Source: Streptomyces barkulensis (GTDB lineage: Bacteria > Actinomycetota > Actinomycetes > Streptomycetales > Streptomycetaceae). From it: a stretch of 64,000 bases of DNA. Below the pieces are notes generated by a model. The model was not told the DNA's origin, did no database searches, and was given only the letters and a program-made list of their open reading frames with translations. Of this stretch, positions 19,974 through 30,500 are shown piece by piece. Numbering within the stretch: position 1 is the first letter of the stretch; every line of letters starts with the position of its first letter. The stretch covers positions 1 through 64,000 of the forward strand of contig NZ_PGSG01000025.1 of the NCBI RefSeq assembly GCF_002843305.1, given 5' to 3'. A program made the translations under genes and the position numbers.

Positions 19974-20396
19974 TCAGGAAACGGTGTCGAGTTCGACGGC
20001 GGAGCACAGCCAGCGCCGGTCGCGGGAGCGCTCCAGGCGGAAGGCCACGGCGCGCAGCCGGTCGCCGGCGGCGATCCGGGCGAACGCCTCGACCGCTCCG
20101 GGGCAGGGCTGCGACCAGCCGACCTCCCGGACCACTGGAGCCGGTCCGCCCGCCTGCGCCGACCGCAGCGGGGTCAGCGGGGCGAGCCGGACCAGTTGTT
20201 CGTACGCCTCGTCACGGGTGTGGCCGAGCAGCAGGTGGACCGGCCGCAGACCGCTGAGGACGAGTACCAGCCGGTGTGCGAACCAGTAGGGCGGCAGCCG
20301 GTCGCGTTCGCGCTGCCGGGCGGCGAGCAGGGCCGAGCGGGCCGGCCGCCGGGAGTCCCGGCGGCCGGGAGGGGCGGTACGGCTGGTGGGCGGCAT
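19974..20396 (-). CDS. Rv3235 family protein
   Basis: A 140-residue protein of the actinobacterial Rv3235 family, which is usually encoded close to secA. After a basic N-terminus the conserved region begins with FAHRLVLVLSGLRPVHLLLG and ends with a beta-rich segment (RLRAVAFRLERSRDRRWLCS). The function is not known. The start at 20396 is chosen because GGGGAG lies in front of it; the open frame extends 15 codons further upstream without similarity. Confidence 0.8.
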   Translation of the reverse strand: MPPTSRTAPPGRRDSRRPARSALLAARQRERDRLPPYWFAHRLVLVLSGLRPVHLLLGHTRDEAYEQLVRLAPLTPLRSAQAGGPAPVVREVGWSQPCPGAVEAFARIAAGDRLRAVAFRLERSRDRRWLCSAVELDTVS

Positions 20397-20699
20397 GGTC
20401 TCTCCCCGTGTTCTGGTGCGGTGTCCCGCACATCGATCCACTTACTGGGCGGTAACTTCCATCCCGGTTTCTACTGGGCCGCCCGCGGTGCGGCAACGAC
20501 CGTCGGCCGGTGGCGGCGGACTGTGTGCGTTTCACCTGTCCGGTGGAGGAACCGCCGGGGCTTGACGGCGGGGGCCGCTGACCTGCGTCGTCGCCCGGTG
20601 CGGGCGAGCGGGGCCGAGCGGGACCGGGGGCGTTCGGCGCGCGGGAGCCGCCGTATGCTGTCGGAACACCCGGAGCGGCCTTACACGAAAGTGGTGGCG
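20397..20699. other. intergenic region between divergent small genes
   Basis: About 300 bases carry the promoters for the Rv3235-type gene (minus) and the DUF6912 gene (plus). A TATGCT -10-like hexamer is seen at 20654-20659, 40 bases before the plus-strand start. No further gene or strong repeat is seen. Confidence 0.45.
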
Positions 20700-21215
20700 A
20701 TGCGCGTCTATGTCCCCCTCACCCTGCCCGGCCTGGCGGCCGCGCACCGGGCGGGCGAGCTCGGCCCCGGCCCGCTGACCGCCTACGCGGTCACCCCCGG
20801 GCTGCGCGAGTGGTACGTCTCGGACGACATCGAGGAACTGGAGTACGCCGCGCTCGGCCGCGCCGCGCAGGCCTCGCTGCGGCTCCTGGCCGTCGCCCCG
20901 GACGCCCCGCGCCGCCGGGTCGTGGTCGCCGTCGACGTGCCCGACCGCGAGGCCGTGGCCGACCCGGACCGCGGTCTGGACCCGGCCGCGCTGGGCGAGG
21001 TGCGCATCGAGCGGACCGTGCCGCTGGACCGGGCCGCCGCCGTGCATGTCGACGGGGACGAGGCGGAGGCGGACGTCGCCGCGGCGGCACAGGCGCTGGG
21101 CGCGGCCGACCAGGGCGACGACGACGCCCGCTTCACGGTGGACGGGGCGGACGACCACGAGCTGCTGTGGTACGCCACCCAGGAGATCGGCGACATCGTG
21201 GACGAGCCGGCCTGA
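20700..21215 (+). CDS. DUF6912 family protein
   Basis: A 171-residue soluble acidic protein whose N-terminus (MRVYVPLTLPGLAAAHRAGE) and C-terminus (DDHELLWYATQEIGDIVDEP) are those of a small conserved actinobacterial family, DUF6912. The conserved HELLWYATQE segment is the best marker. No catalytic motif can be named. It lies between the Rv3235-type gene and a HAD hydrolase, an order that I recall from other Streptomyces genomes. Confidence 0.8.
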   Translation: MRVYVPLTLPGLAAAHRAGELGPGPLTAYAVTPGLREWYVSDDIEELEYAALGRAAQASLRLLAVAPDAPRRRVVVAVDVPDREAVADPDRGLDPAALGEVRIERTVPLDRAAAVHVDGDEAEADVAAAAQALGAADQGDDDARFTVDGADDHELLWYATQEIGDIVDEPA

Positions 21216-21308
21216 GCCCGCTCCCGGCCGGCACCCCGGCCCGGTCCGCGGCCCCGGCACGCCGGCCGCGTCTGTCGCCTGTCACACCCACCCCTTACCG
21301 TCGTGGGT

Positions 21309-21992
21309 ATGGACTCGGGCACGGGGAGAGCCCACATCGTGTGGGACTGGAACGGCACGCTGCTGCACGACATCGACGCGGTCATCGCCGCGACCAACGC
21401 CGCCTTCGCCGAGATAGGGCTGCCGCCCATCACGCTGGAGCGCTACCGGGAGCTGTACTGCGTGCCGGTGCCGCGCTTCTACGAGCGGCTGATGGGAAGG
21501 CTGCCCACCGACGAGGAGTGGGCCGGGATGGACGAGGTCTTCCACCGGCACTACTTCGCGCGCATCGAGCAGGTGGGGCTCGCCGAGGGCGCGGCGGAGC
21601 TGCTCGCCGCGCGGCGGGAGGCCGGGCTGACCCAGTCGCTGTGCTCCCTGGCCCCGCACGACCATCTGGTGCCGCTGGTGCGCAGGCACGGCATCGAGGA
21701 GCACTTCGTCCGGGTCGACGGAAACCTCGGAGGCGGCAGCGGGTCGAACGCGGGCAAGGCCCGGCAGATGGCGGCGCACGTGGCGGCGCTCGACGGGTTC
21801 GATCCCCGCCGCACCGTGGTGGTCGGCGACGCGGTGGACGACGCGGTGGCGGCCGCCGCCGTGGGCGCGCGGGCCGTGCTGTACACCGGCGGCTCGCACA
21901 GCAGGAACAGCCTTCGGGCGGCGGGGGTACCGGTGGTGGACAGCCTCACCGAGGCGGTGGAGGTGGCCGAGCAGGTGATCGGGGAGCACTGA
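21309..21992 (+). CDS. HAD family hydrolase
   Basis: A 227-residue haloacid dehalogenase-like phosphatase. Motif I is VWDWNGTLLHD (nucleophile Asp in DWNGT, a variant of DxDGT) and motif IV is VVVGDAVDDAVAA. The cap domain is the helical type inserted after motif I, as in phosphoglycolate phosphatases; the substrate is unknown. ATG at 21309 is chosen because a -10-like TACCGT ends seven bases before it, which fits a leaderless transcript; GTG at 21303 is the alternative. Confidence 0.85.
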   Translation: MDSGTGRAHIVWDWNGTLLHDIDAVIAATNAAFAEIGLPPITLERYRELYCVPVPRFYERLMGRLPTDEEWAGMDEVFHRHYFARIEQVGLAEGAAELLAARREAGLTQSLCSLAPHDHLVPLVRRHGIEEHFVRVDGNLGGGSGSNAGKARQMAAHVAALDGFDPRRTVVVGDAVDDAVAAAAVGARAVLYTGGSHSRNSLRAAGVPVVDSLTEAVEVAEQVIGEH

Positions 21993-22372
21993 CAGCGCCG
22001 TGCAGCGCCGTGCAGCGCCGGGACACCGCTGTACGCCGTCGTACACCGCCCGGCGCCGGGCCGCCCGCGGCCTGACGGATACTGTCCACAACGTCCAACT
22101 CCGACCCCTGGTTTTGTACACATACTGTCCATGACGGGGCCCGACCGGAGAGGGGTAGCCTAGCCGCGTGATCAGCGAGACACCCGCGGGAGGCAGTGCC
22201 GCCTCCCATCCCGGGCACCCGTGCGACGCCGCCGGGGCCGGGGATGCCGCAGATCACCCCGTCTCCGGGCATGACGCCCCGCTCCGGCGGACACTTGGTG
22301 TGCCGGCGTCAAGCCCTCAGAACCCTCAACGCCTTGACGTCACGCAACGGCGCGCGACAGGAGCCAGACGAC
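21993..22372. other. gdh upstream region with direct repeats
   Basis: This 380-base region has CAGCGCCGTG-type tandem words at its left end (21,993-22,020). Two copies of ATACTGTCCA (22079-22088 and 22122-22131) are 43 bases apart. The second copy abuts the -35 of the gdh promoter. The leader from the promoter to the gdh start is about 205 bases and shows no clear gene; its long open frame lacks similarity to GDH. Confidence 0.6.
22132..22161 (+). promoter_or_regulatory. gdh promoter
   Basis: TGACGG (22132-22137) and TAGCCT (22156-22161) are separated by 18 bases and match the major vegetative promoter pattern of Streptomyces. The repeat ATACTGTCCA ends one base before the -35 hexamer, so a protein bound to it would touch RNA polymerase. 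Confidence 0.6.
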
Positions 22373-25300
22373 ATGCAGACCAAGCTGGACGAAGCAAAGG
22401 CCGAGCTGCTCGAACGAGCCGCCCGGGTGGCCGACAGCGGTCCCGCCGGCAGCCAACCCGTACCGGGGCTGGACGCCGGGACCCTCGGCTCGTACCTCCA
22501 GCGCTACTACCTGCACACCGCTCCCGAGGACCTCATCGACCGCGACCCGGTCGACGTCTACGGGGCCGCGGTCTCCCACTGCCGGCTGGCCCAGCAGCGC
22601 CCCCAGGGCACCGCGAACGTCCGCGTCCACACCCCGTCCGTCGAGGAGAACGGCTGGACGTGCACCCACAGCGTCGTGGAAGTCGTCACCGATGACATGC
22701 CCTTCCTGGTGGACTCGGTCACCAACGAGCTGACCAGGCAGGGGCGCGGCATCCACCTGGTGGTCCACCCCCAGGTCATCGTCCGCCGCGACGTCACCGG
22801 CAGGCTGCTCCAGGTCCTGGACTCGGCCGCCCGGCCCGGGGAGGGACTGCCGGACGACGCGCTCACCGAGTCCTGGATCCACGTCGAGATCGACCGCGAG
22901 ACCGACCGCGAGGACCTCGGGCGGATCACCGCCGATCTGCGGCGCGTGCTGTCCGACGTGCGTGAGGCCGTCGAGGACTGGCAGAAGATGCGGAACGCCG
23001 CGCTGCGGATCGCCGACGACCTGCCCGACGAGCCGCTCGCCGGCGACCTGCCCGAACAGGAGGTGGAGGAGGCGCGCGAGCTGCTGCGCTGGCTCGCGGA
23101 CGACCACTTCACCTTCCTGGGCTACCGCGAGTACGAGCTGACCACCGAGGCCGTGGACGGGGCCGAGGAACTGCTGCTCAGCGCCGTCCCGGGCACCGGC
23201 CTGGGCATCCTGCGCTCCGACCCGCACCACGACGACCGGGGCGGCGCCGTCCCGGGCGGCGACCGGGACGGCGCCGCCGCACCCCCCCACGCGCCCGCCC
23301 ACACCCACGCCCACGCCCACCCTGTGTCGCCCTCCTTCAACCGCCTCCCGGCCGGCGTCCGCGCCAAGGCCCGCGAGCACCGGCTGCTGGTGCTCACCAA
23401 GGCCAACAGCCGGGCCACCGTCCACCGCCCCTCCTACCTCGACTACATCGGGGTGAAGAAGTTCGACGAGGCGGGCAACGTGGTGGGGGAGCGCCGCTTC
23501 CTCGGGCTGTTCTCGTCGGCCGCCTACACCGAGTCGGTGCGCCGGGTGCCCGTCATCCGCCGCAAGGTCGAGGAAGTGATCGGCTCCACCGGCTTCGTCC
23601 CCGACAGCCACGACGGCCGCGACCTGCTCCAGATCCTGGAGACGTACCCGCGCGACGAGCTCTTCCAGATCCCGGCCGACGAGCTGCGCGAGATCGCCAC
23701 CTCCGTGCTGTACCTCCAGGAGCGCCGCAAGCTCCGGCTCTACCTGCGCCAGGACGAGTACGGCCGCTACTACTCCGCGCTGGTCTACCTGCCGCGCGAC
23801 CGCTACACCACCGCCGTGCGGCTGCGGATGACCGACATCCTCATGGAGGAACTGGGCGGCACCAACGTCGACTTCACCGCCTGGAACACCGAGTCCGTCC
23901 TCGCCCGGCTGCACTTCGTCGTCCGCGTCCCGCAGGGCACCGAGCTGGCGCAGCTGACCCACGCCGACGCCGAGCGCATCGAGGCCCGGCTGGTGGAGGC
24001 CGCCCGCTCCTGGGCCGACGGCTTCTCCGAGGCGCTGGTCGCCGAGGTGGGCGAGGAGCGGGCGGCCCGGCTCGCCCACCGCTACGGCGGCGCCTTCCCC
24101 GAGGGCTACAAGGCCGACTTCCCGCCCCGCACCGCCGTCGCCGACCTCCAGTACATCCAGGGCCTGGAACGGGGCGAGGGCGTCAGCGACTTCGCGCTCA
24201 GCCTGTACGAGCCGGTCGGGGCCGGCCCCGGCGAGCGCCGCTTCAAGATCTACCGCACCGGCGAGCCCGTCTCGCTCTCCGCGGTGCTGCCGATCCTCCA
24301 GGCCATGGGTGTGGAGGTCGTCGACGAGCGCCCCTACGAGCTGCGCTGCGCCGACCGCTCCCCGGCGTGGATCTACGACTTCGGGCTCCGGCTGCCGGCG
24401 AACCACGCGCAGAACCTGGAGGGCGACGCCCGCGAGCGCTTCCAGGACGCCTTCGCCGCCGTCTGGAGCGGCGAGGCCGAGAGCGACGGCTTCAACGCGC
24501 TGGTGCTGTCGGCCGGACTGACCTGGCGGCAGGCGATGGTGCTGCGCGCCTACGCCAAGTACCTGCGGCAGGCCGGCTCGCCCTTCAGCCAGGACTACAT
24601 GGAGGACACCCTCCGCCGCAACGTCCACACCACCCGGCTGCTGGTCAGCCTCTTCGAGGCCCGCCTCTCCCCCGACCGCGCCGCCGCCGGCCACGAGCTG
24701 ACCGACGGCCTGCTGGAGGAGCTGGACGGGGCGCTGGACCAGGTCGCCTCGCTGGACGAGGACCGCATCCTGCGCTCCTTCCTCACCCTCATCAAGGCCA
24801 CCCTGCGCACGAACTACTTCCAGCCGCGCGACGAGGAGTCGGGCCGGCCGCACGCGTACGTGTCGATGAAGTTCGACCCGCAGGCCATCCCGGACCTGCC
24901 CGCGCCCCGCCCGGCGTACGAGATCTGGGTGTACTCGCCGCGGGTGGAGGGCGTGCACCTGCGTTTCGGCAAGGTCGCCCGCGGGGGCCTGCGCTGGTCC
25001 GACCGGCGCGAGGACTTCCGCACCGAGATCCTGGGACTGGTCAAGGCGCAGGAGGTCAAGAACACGGTGATCGTGCCGGTCGGGGCCAAGGGCGGCTTCG
25101 TCGGCAAGCGGCTGCCCGACCCCTCGGCGGACCGCGACGCCTGGCTGGCCGAGGGCGTCGCCTGCTACAAGACCTTCATCTCCGGCATGCTCGACATCAC
25201 CGACAACCTCGTGGGCGGCCAGGTCGTACCGCCCGAGCGCGTGGTGCGGCACGACGGGGACGACACCTATCTGGTCGTCGCGGCAGACAAGGGCACCGCC

Positions 25301-27391
25301 TCCTTCTCCGACACCGCCAACGAGGTCGCCACCGCCTACGGCTTCTGGCTCGGCGACGCCTTCGCCTCCGGCGGATCGGCCGGCTACGACCACAAGGCCA
25401 TGGGCATCACCGCCCGCGGCGCCTGGGAGTCGGTCAAGCGGCACTTCCGCGAGCTCGGCCACGACACCCAGACCGAGGACTTCACGGTCGTCGGCATCGG
25501 CGACATGTCCGGGGACGTCTTCGGCAACGGCATGCTGCTCAGCGAGCACATCCGGCTGGTGGCCGCCTTCGACCACCGGCACATCTTCCTCGACCCCGAC
25601 CCGGACGCCGCCACCTCCTACGCCGAACGCCGCCGGCTGTTCGAACTGCCGCGCTCCTCCTGGGCCGACTACGACACCTCGCTGCTGTCGCCCGGCGGCG
25701 GCGTCCACCCCCGCAGCGCCAAGTCCATCCCCGTCGGCGCGCAGGTGCGCCAGGCGCTGGGCATCGAGGACGGCGTCACCAAGATGACCCCGGCCGAGCT
25801 GATGAAGGCCATCCTCAAGGCCCCGGTGGACCTGCTGTGGAACGGCGGCATCGGCACCTACGTCAAGGCCTCCACCGAGACCGACGCCGACGTCGGCGAC
25901 AAGGCCAACGACGCGATCCGCGTCAACGGCGGGGACCTGCGGGTGCGGGTCGTCGGGGAGGGCGGCAACCTGGGCCTGACCCAGCTCGGCCGCATCGAGT
26001 TCGCGCACGAGGGCGGCCGGATCAACACCGACGCCATCGACAACAGCGCGGGCGTGGACTCCTCCGACCACGAGGTCAACATCAAGATCCTGCTCAACTC
26101 GGTCGTCGCCGACGGGGACATGACCGTCAAGCAGCGCAACAAGCTGCTGGCGGAGATGACCGACGAGGTCGCCGAGCTGGTGCTGCGCAACAACTACGCG
26201 CAGAACGTGGCGCTGGCCAACGCGATGCGGCAGGCGCCCGACCTGCTCCACGCCCAGCAGCGGCTCATGCGCAGCCTGTCCCGCCAGGGACGGCTGGACC
26301 GGCAGCTGGAGTTCCTGCCGGCCGACCGGCAGATCCGCGAGCGGCTGGCGCACGGCCGCGGACTGACCCAGCCCGAGATGGCGGTGCTGCTGGCGTACGC
26401 CAAGATCACCGTCACCGAGGAGCTGGCCGGCACCGATCTGGCGGACGACCCGTATCTGCAGCGGCTGGCGCACGCGTACTTCCCCAGCGCACTGCGCGAA
26501 CGCTTCCCCGAGCAGATCGAGCGCCACGCCCTGCGGCGTGAGATCGTCACGACCCTCCTGGTCAACGACACGGTCAACACCGGGGGGTCGACCCTGGTGC
26601 ACCGGATGAAGGAGGAGTCGGGCGCCTCGGCGGAGGAGATCGTGCGGGCGCACACCGCCGCCCGGGAGATCTTCGGCCTGGCCCGCGTCTGGGACGAGGT
26701 CGAGGAACTGGACAACACCGTGGCCGCCGACGTCCAGACCCGGATGCGGCTGCACGCCAGGCGGCTGGTCGAGCGGGGCACCCGCTGGCTGCTGAACAAC
26801 CGGCCGCAGCCGCTGAAGCTCGCCGAGACCATCGAGGTCTTCCAGGAGCGGGTGGAGGTGGTCTGGTCGCAGCTGCCCAAGCTGCTCAGAGGCGCCGACC
26901 TGGACTGGCACCAGAGCGTCGACGACGAGCTGACCGGTGCCGGGGTCCCCGGCGACCTGGCGCTGCGGGTGGCGGGCTTCTCGTCCGTCTTCCCCGCGCT
27001 GGACGTGGTGGCCGTCGCCGACCGCACCGGCCGCGAACTGCTGGACGTCGCCGAGGTCTACTACGACCTGGCCGACCGGCTGGGCATCACCGAGCTCCAG
27101 GACAGGGTGAGCGAGCTGCCGCGCTCCGACCGCTGGCAGTCGATGGCCCGCGCGGCGATCCGCGAGGACCTCTACGCCGCCCACCAGCTCCTCACCGCGG
27201 ATGTGCTGGCCACCGGGGACGGCAGCGCCACGCCCGAGCAGCGCTTCAAGGCGTGGGAGGAGAAGAGCGCCGCCGTCCTGGGGCGGGCCAGGGCCACACT
27301 GGAGGAGATCCGCGAGTCGGACACCTTCGACCTGGCGAACCTGTCGGTGGCGATGCGCACGATGCGCACACTGCTGCGCAGCAACCGCTGA
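22373..27391 (+). CDS. gdh: NAD-specific glutamate dehydrogenase, large (about 180 kDa) type
   Basis: A 1,672-residue NAD-glutamate dehydrogenase that oxidises glutamate to 2-oxoglutarate and ammonia. The long N-terminal half holds ACT-like regulatory modules. The catalytic core begins near residue 850 (FGKVARGGLRWSDRREDFRT), with the active-site lysine region KNTVIVPVGAKGGFVGKRL and the NAD-binding part after DFTVVGIGDMSGDVFGNGM. A His-rich loop (APAHTHAHAHP, near residue 310) lies in the N-terminal half. The ATG at 22373 follows GACAGGAG with nine-base spacing. This enzyme type was first described in Streptomyces and supports use of glutamate as a carbon source. Confidence 0.95.
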   Translation: MQTKLDEAKAELLERAARVADSGPAGSQPVPGLDAGTLGSYLQRYYLHTAPEDLIDRDPVDVYGAAVSHCRLAQQRPQGTANVRVHTPSVEENGWTCTHSVVEVVTDDMPFLVDSVTNELTRQGRGIHLVVHPQVIVRRDVTGRLLQVLDSAARPGEGLPDDALTESWIHVEIDRETDREDLGRITADLRRVLSDVREAVEDWQKMRNAALRIADDLPDEPLAGDLPEQEVEEARELLRWLADDHFTFLGYREYELTTEAVDGAEELLLSAVPGTGLGILRSDPHHDDRGGAVPGGDRDGAAAPPHAPAHTHAHAHPVSPSFNRLPAGVRAKAREHRLLVLTKANSRATVHRPSYLDYIGVKKFDEAGNVVGERRFLGLFSSAAYTESVRRVPVIRRKVEEVIGSTGFVPDSHDGRDLLQILETYPRDELFQIPADELREIATSVLYLQERRKLRLYLRQDEYGRYYSALVYLPRDRYTTAVRLRMTDILMEELGGTNVDFTAWNTESVLARLHFVVRVPQGTELAQLTHADAERIEARLVEAARSWADGFSEALVAEVGEERAARLAHRYGGAFPEGYKADFPPRTAVADLQYIQGLERGEGVSDFALSLYEPVGAGPGERRFKIYRTGEPVSLSAVLPILQAMGVEVVDERPYELRCADRSPAWIYDFGLRLPANHAQNLEGDARERFQDAFAAVWSGEAESDGFNALVLSAGLTWRQAMVLRAYAKYLRQAGSPFSQDYMEDTLRRNVHTTRLLVSLFEARLSPDRAAAGHELTDGLLEELDGALDQVASLDEDRILRSFLTLIKATLRTNYFQPRDEESGRPHAYVSMKFDPQAIPDLPAPRPAYEIWVYSPRVEGVHLRFGKVARGGLRWSDRREDFRTEILGLVKAQEVKNTVIVPVGAKGGFVGKRLPDPSADRDAWLAEGVACYKTFISGMLDITDNLVGGQVVPPERVVRHDGDDTYLVVAADKGTASFSDTANEVATAYGFWLGDAFASGGSAGYDHKAMGITARGAWESVKRHFRELGHDTQTEDFTVVGIGDMSGDVFGNGMLLSEHIRLVAAFDHRHIFLDPDPDAATSYAERRRLFELPRSSWADYDTSLLSPGGGVHPRSAKSIPVGAQVRQALGIEDGVTKMTPAELMKAILKAPVDLLWNGGIGTYVKASTETDADVGDKANDAIRVNGGDLRVRVVGEGGNLGLTQLGRIEFAHEGGRINTDAIDNSAGVDSSDHEVNIKILLNSVVADGDMTVKQRNKLLAEMTDEVAELVLRNNYAQNVALANAMRQAPDLLHAQQRLMRSLSRQGRLDRQLEFLPADRQIRERLAHGRGLTQPEMAVLLAYAKITVTEELAGTDLADDPYLQRLAHAYFPSALRERFPEQIERHALRREIVTTLLVNDTVNTGGSTLVHRMKEESGASAEEIVRAHTAAREIFGLARVWDEVEELDNTVAADVQTRMRLHARRLVERGTRWLLNNRPQPLKLAETIEVFQERVEVVWSQLPKLLRGADLDWHQSVDDELTGAGVPGDLALRVAGFSSVFPALDVVAVADRTGRELLDVAEVYYDLADRLGITELQDRVSELPRSDRWQSMARAAIREDLYAAHQLLTADVLATGDGSATPEQRFKAWEEKSAAVLGRARATLEEIRESDTFDLANLSVAMRTMRTLLRSNR

Positions 27392-27402
27392 CGCGCCGGA
27401 GC

Positions 27403-27432
27403 CCGGAGTACCGGGGAGCCCCGGTACTCCGG
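27403..27432 (+). terminator. gdh downstream hairpin 1
   Basis: Arms CCGGAGTACCGGGG and CCCCGGTACTCCGG (27403-27416 and 27419-27432) form a near-perfect hairpin directly after gdh. Confidence 0.7.
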
Positions 27433-27436
27433 GGAG

Positions 27437-27478
27437 CACGGTGATGGGGGCGGCCGTCCGGCCGCCCCCATCACCGTG
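27437..27478. terminator. bidirectional terminator between gdh and the FHA gene
   Basis: A perfect 19-base-pair stem (arms 27437-27455 and 27460-27478) with loop GTCC lies between two convergent genes. Together with the hairpin just before it this forms a double terminator. Confidence 0.9.
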
Positions 27479-27502
27479 TGCGGAGCCGGTTCCGGCCCCG
27501 TC

Positions 27503-30500
27503 TCACATCAGCGAGGGGTGGGCGGGAGCACCCGCCTCGCGGGCCGCGCGCTCGACCGCGCTGGCGAGCAGCGCCAGATCGGTCGGGCCGTTGCCCAGTT
27601 CGCGCACGGGGCGACGGGTGGGAGGGTCCCCGGCGCGCGCCCAGTCCAAGGGGACCACCGTCGGCCGCAGGGTCGCCGTACGGGGTATGCGGCCCGACAC
27701 CCGGCCCGCCTGGAAGGCGGTCACCGAGCCGTCCGGCCGGTGCAGCGCACCTCGCCCCGGCAACGGCCCCTCCGCGGAGCCGCCCGGGCCGCCGGAGCCG
27801 CCCGGGCCGCCCGAGGCATCGGAGCCCAGGAAGACCCGCAGGGCCGCCTCCTGCCCGGTGGACGTCCCCTCGGTGTGCTCCGGCCGCCCGGTGGCGGCTA
27901 TCAGGTGCACCCCCAGCCGCGCCCCGTCCCGAGCCACGGCCTCCAGCGCCCTGACCACCGAACCGGCCGCCGGCCGGCCGGGGTTGCCCAGGGCGGGGGC
28001 GACCAGTGTGTCGAAGTCGTCGACGAGGACCACCAGCCGGGGCAGCGCTTGTGCCCCCGGCGCCGGCCTCGCGGCGCCGGGGGCCTCGGCGGAGTCCGTC
28101 TCCCCGGGCGCTCGCAGCTTGAGCGCGCCGGGCTCGGAGCCCCTGCCGGAAACCGTGCCCGTGCCCGTGCCCGAGCCCGTGCCCGTGCCCGGTCCCGTGC
28201 CCGCCGGGGCAGCGCCCGGGGCCCGGCGCTGGGCGACCACCCGGGCGGCGTGGCCGCCGGCGTGACCCCCGGCGGCACGGTGCCGAGCATGCGACACCTC
28301 CGCCGCGTACGCCTCGTACGGGCGGTCGCCGAGCAGCTCCGCGCGCCGCTTCAGCTCGCCGCCCAGCGCCTGGGCGAACTCCCGCATCCGCAGCGGATCC
28401 CCCGCGGCCAGGTACGTCGTGGCGTGCGGCAGGTCGCCGCAGGCCCGCAGCCCGTCGCCGTCCCCGTCCACCAGGACCAGGGCCAGCCGGTCCGGCCGTT
28501 CCCCGGCGGCCAGCGAGGCGGCCGCCGAGCGCAGCAGCTCGGTCTTGCCGGAACCGGCCGGACCGGAGACCAGGAAGGGGCCGTGTCCGGCCGCGAGGTC
28601 GGCGGTGACCGGGCCGTGCGGGCCCGCGCCCAGCACGGCCTCGGCCCGCGGGCCGGCGGGTGCGCCGGGCTCGGCGGGATCGTCGGCCCAGCGGGCCAGC
28701 AGCGCGGCGGGAGTGGCCCGGGCCAGGCCCAGCTCCTCCAGCAGCCGGGAACTCGGCGGCAGCGGCACGGGACGGTCCGGGGACGGGCCCCTGGCCGCGT
28801 CCGCCTCGCGCAGCGGCGCAAGCGCCCGGGCGAAACGCTCGGCCCAGGCCGACGACACCCCGTCCACGGTCGCGACCGGGGCGTTCGCCGGATCCGTGCC
28901 GCGCGCCACCACCCGTATCGCCGTGGCGACGGCACCGCTGAGCAGGCCGACGGCCCCGCAGAAGCGGAAGGCGGGGGAGACGGCGGCCGCCGCCTCCAGA
29001 GTCACGGCCAGCGGGGAGGTGGGGGTGGCGGCCGAGGTCTCGGCCAGGCACAGCAGATGGACGCCCGCGGCCGGTCCGTGCGCCGCCAGCCGGGCCACGG
29101 CGTCGCGCAGCTCGGCCGGGCCCGGGTCGCCGTCGACCACGGCGACCGTCAGCGGGCCGCGGCGCGCGCCCGCACCCGGCTCCGGTCCGTCCAGCCGCCG
29201 CAGCAGCTCCTCGGTGCGGGCGGCGGCCTGCTCGCGGTCGTACGCCAGCAGCAGGCGGCAGTCCTGGCCGTGGGCCGGGCGCAGGTGCGGCAGCCAGCCC
29301 AGCCAGGACCAGTCGCCGCCCTCCGCCGCGTCGTGCCCGCCACCGCGGGGCGCATGACCCGGGGCGATCAGCACGACCTCCAGGGCGCTCGGCCCGTGCA
29401 GCGCGGTGAGCTGGGCGAGGACCGAGCGCACCAGCGGCAGCAGCCGGGCCCGGGGGCCGGCCAGCCCCAGCGAACCCGTGCGCCGCAGATCCACCGTCAC
29501 CGGCTCGACGGCACCGGCCGCGCCGCGGACCGAGCCGAGCCGGACGGTCAGCGCGTCGGGGTGGCCGGCGCCGCGCTCCCACAGCCGGGGGCCGGGGCCC
29601 AGCGCGGTGAGCAGGATCTCCGACGGGTCGGGCCGGCGCTCCTCGCCCGGCGCGGCCGCCGCCGCGGAGACGGAAGGCGAGGTGGACGGGGCGGGCCGCG
29701 CCCGGCCCGGTCCGTGGACGTCCGCGCCGTCGTCGTCCGGCCGCCCTCCGGCGAGCCGCCGGGCCCAGGCGCCCAGGCCGCCGCGCCGGGGCCGCTCGGC
29801 GGCAGGGCCGCCGGGCGGGGGCGCGATCCCGGCCCCGTGGGTGCCGCCGCCGGAGGGGAAGGGGTGGTCGGCGCGGCCGTGCTCGATCTCCCCGCCGTCC
29901 TCCGGGCCGCCGGGGACGTACGGGGTGGCCGCAGTGCCGGGGCCGCCCGGTCCGCCGTCACCGGGCCCGTACGGCGGGAGCGCCGCGTGGCCCAGCCCAC
30001 CGACCGTCTCGGCGATGGGGGCTGCCGCGGGGGCGGCAGGGGCCGAGGGCGCGCCGGGGGAGGCGGGAGCGGCCGAGGGCGCACGGCCCTGTTCCGGGAG
30101 CCGTCCGGCCGCGCCGGCGCCGCCCGCGGGGACCCGCAGATGCCCCTCCCCGTCGGGAAGAGCGGGCAGCCCGCCCGGCAGCTCCTCCGACCCGGCCCGC
30201 AGCCGTACGGCGGACTCGCCCAGCCGCAGTGTCGCGCCCGGCGGCAGCGGCACCGGGCGGTCGTGGACCGCGGCGCCGTCGACCGTCGTGCCGTTGGTGG
30301 AGGCGAGGTCGGTGACCGTCACCACCCCCGACTCCGCCACGGTCACCGTGCAGTGCAGCCGGGAGACGTCCGGATCGTCCAGCGGCACGTCCGCCTCGGC
30401 GGAGCGCCCGACGCGCACCTGCCCGCCGCGCAGCAGGTGGACACCGCCCGCGTCCGGTCCGGCGACGACGTGCAGCCGGGCGCGCGTACCGGCGGGGGCC

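Noticed and set aside
22340..27439. Minus-strand open frame of about 1,700 codons opposite gdh
   Set aside because: It is an antisense shadow of the glutamate dehydrogenase gene, rich in Val, Gly and Leu without domains.
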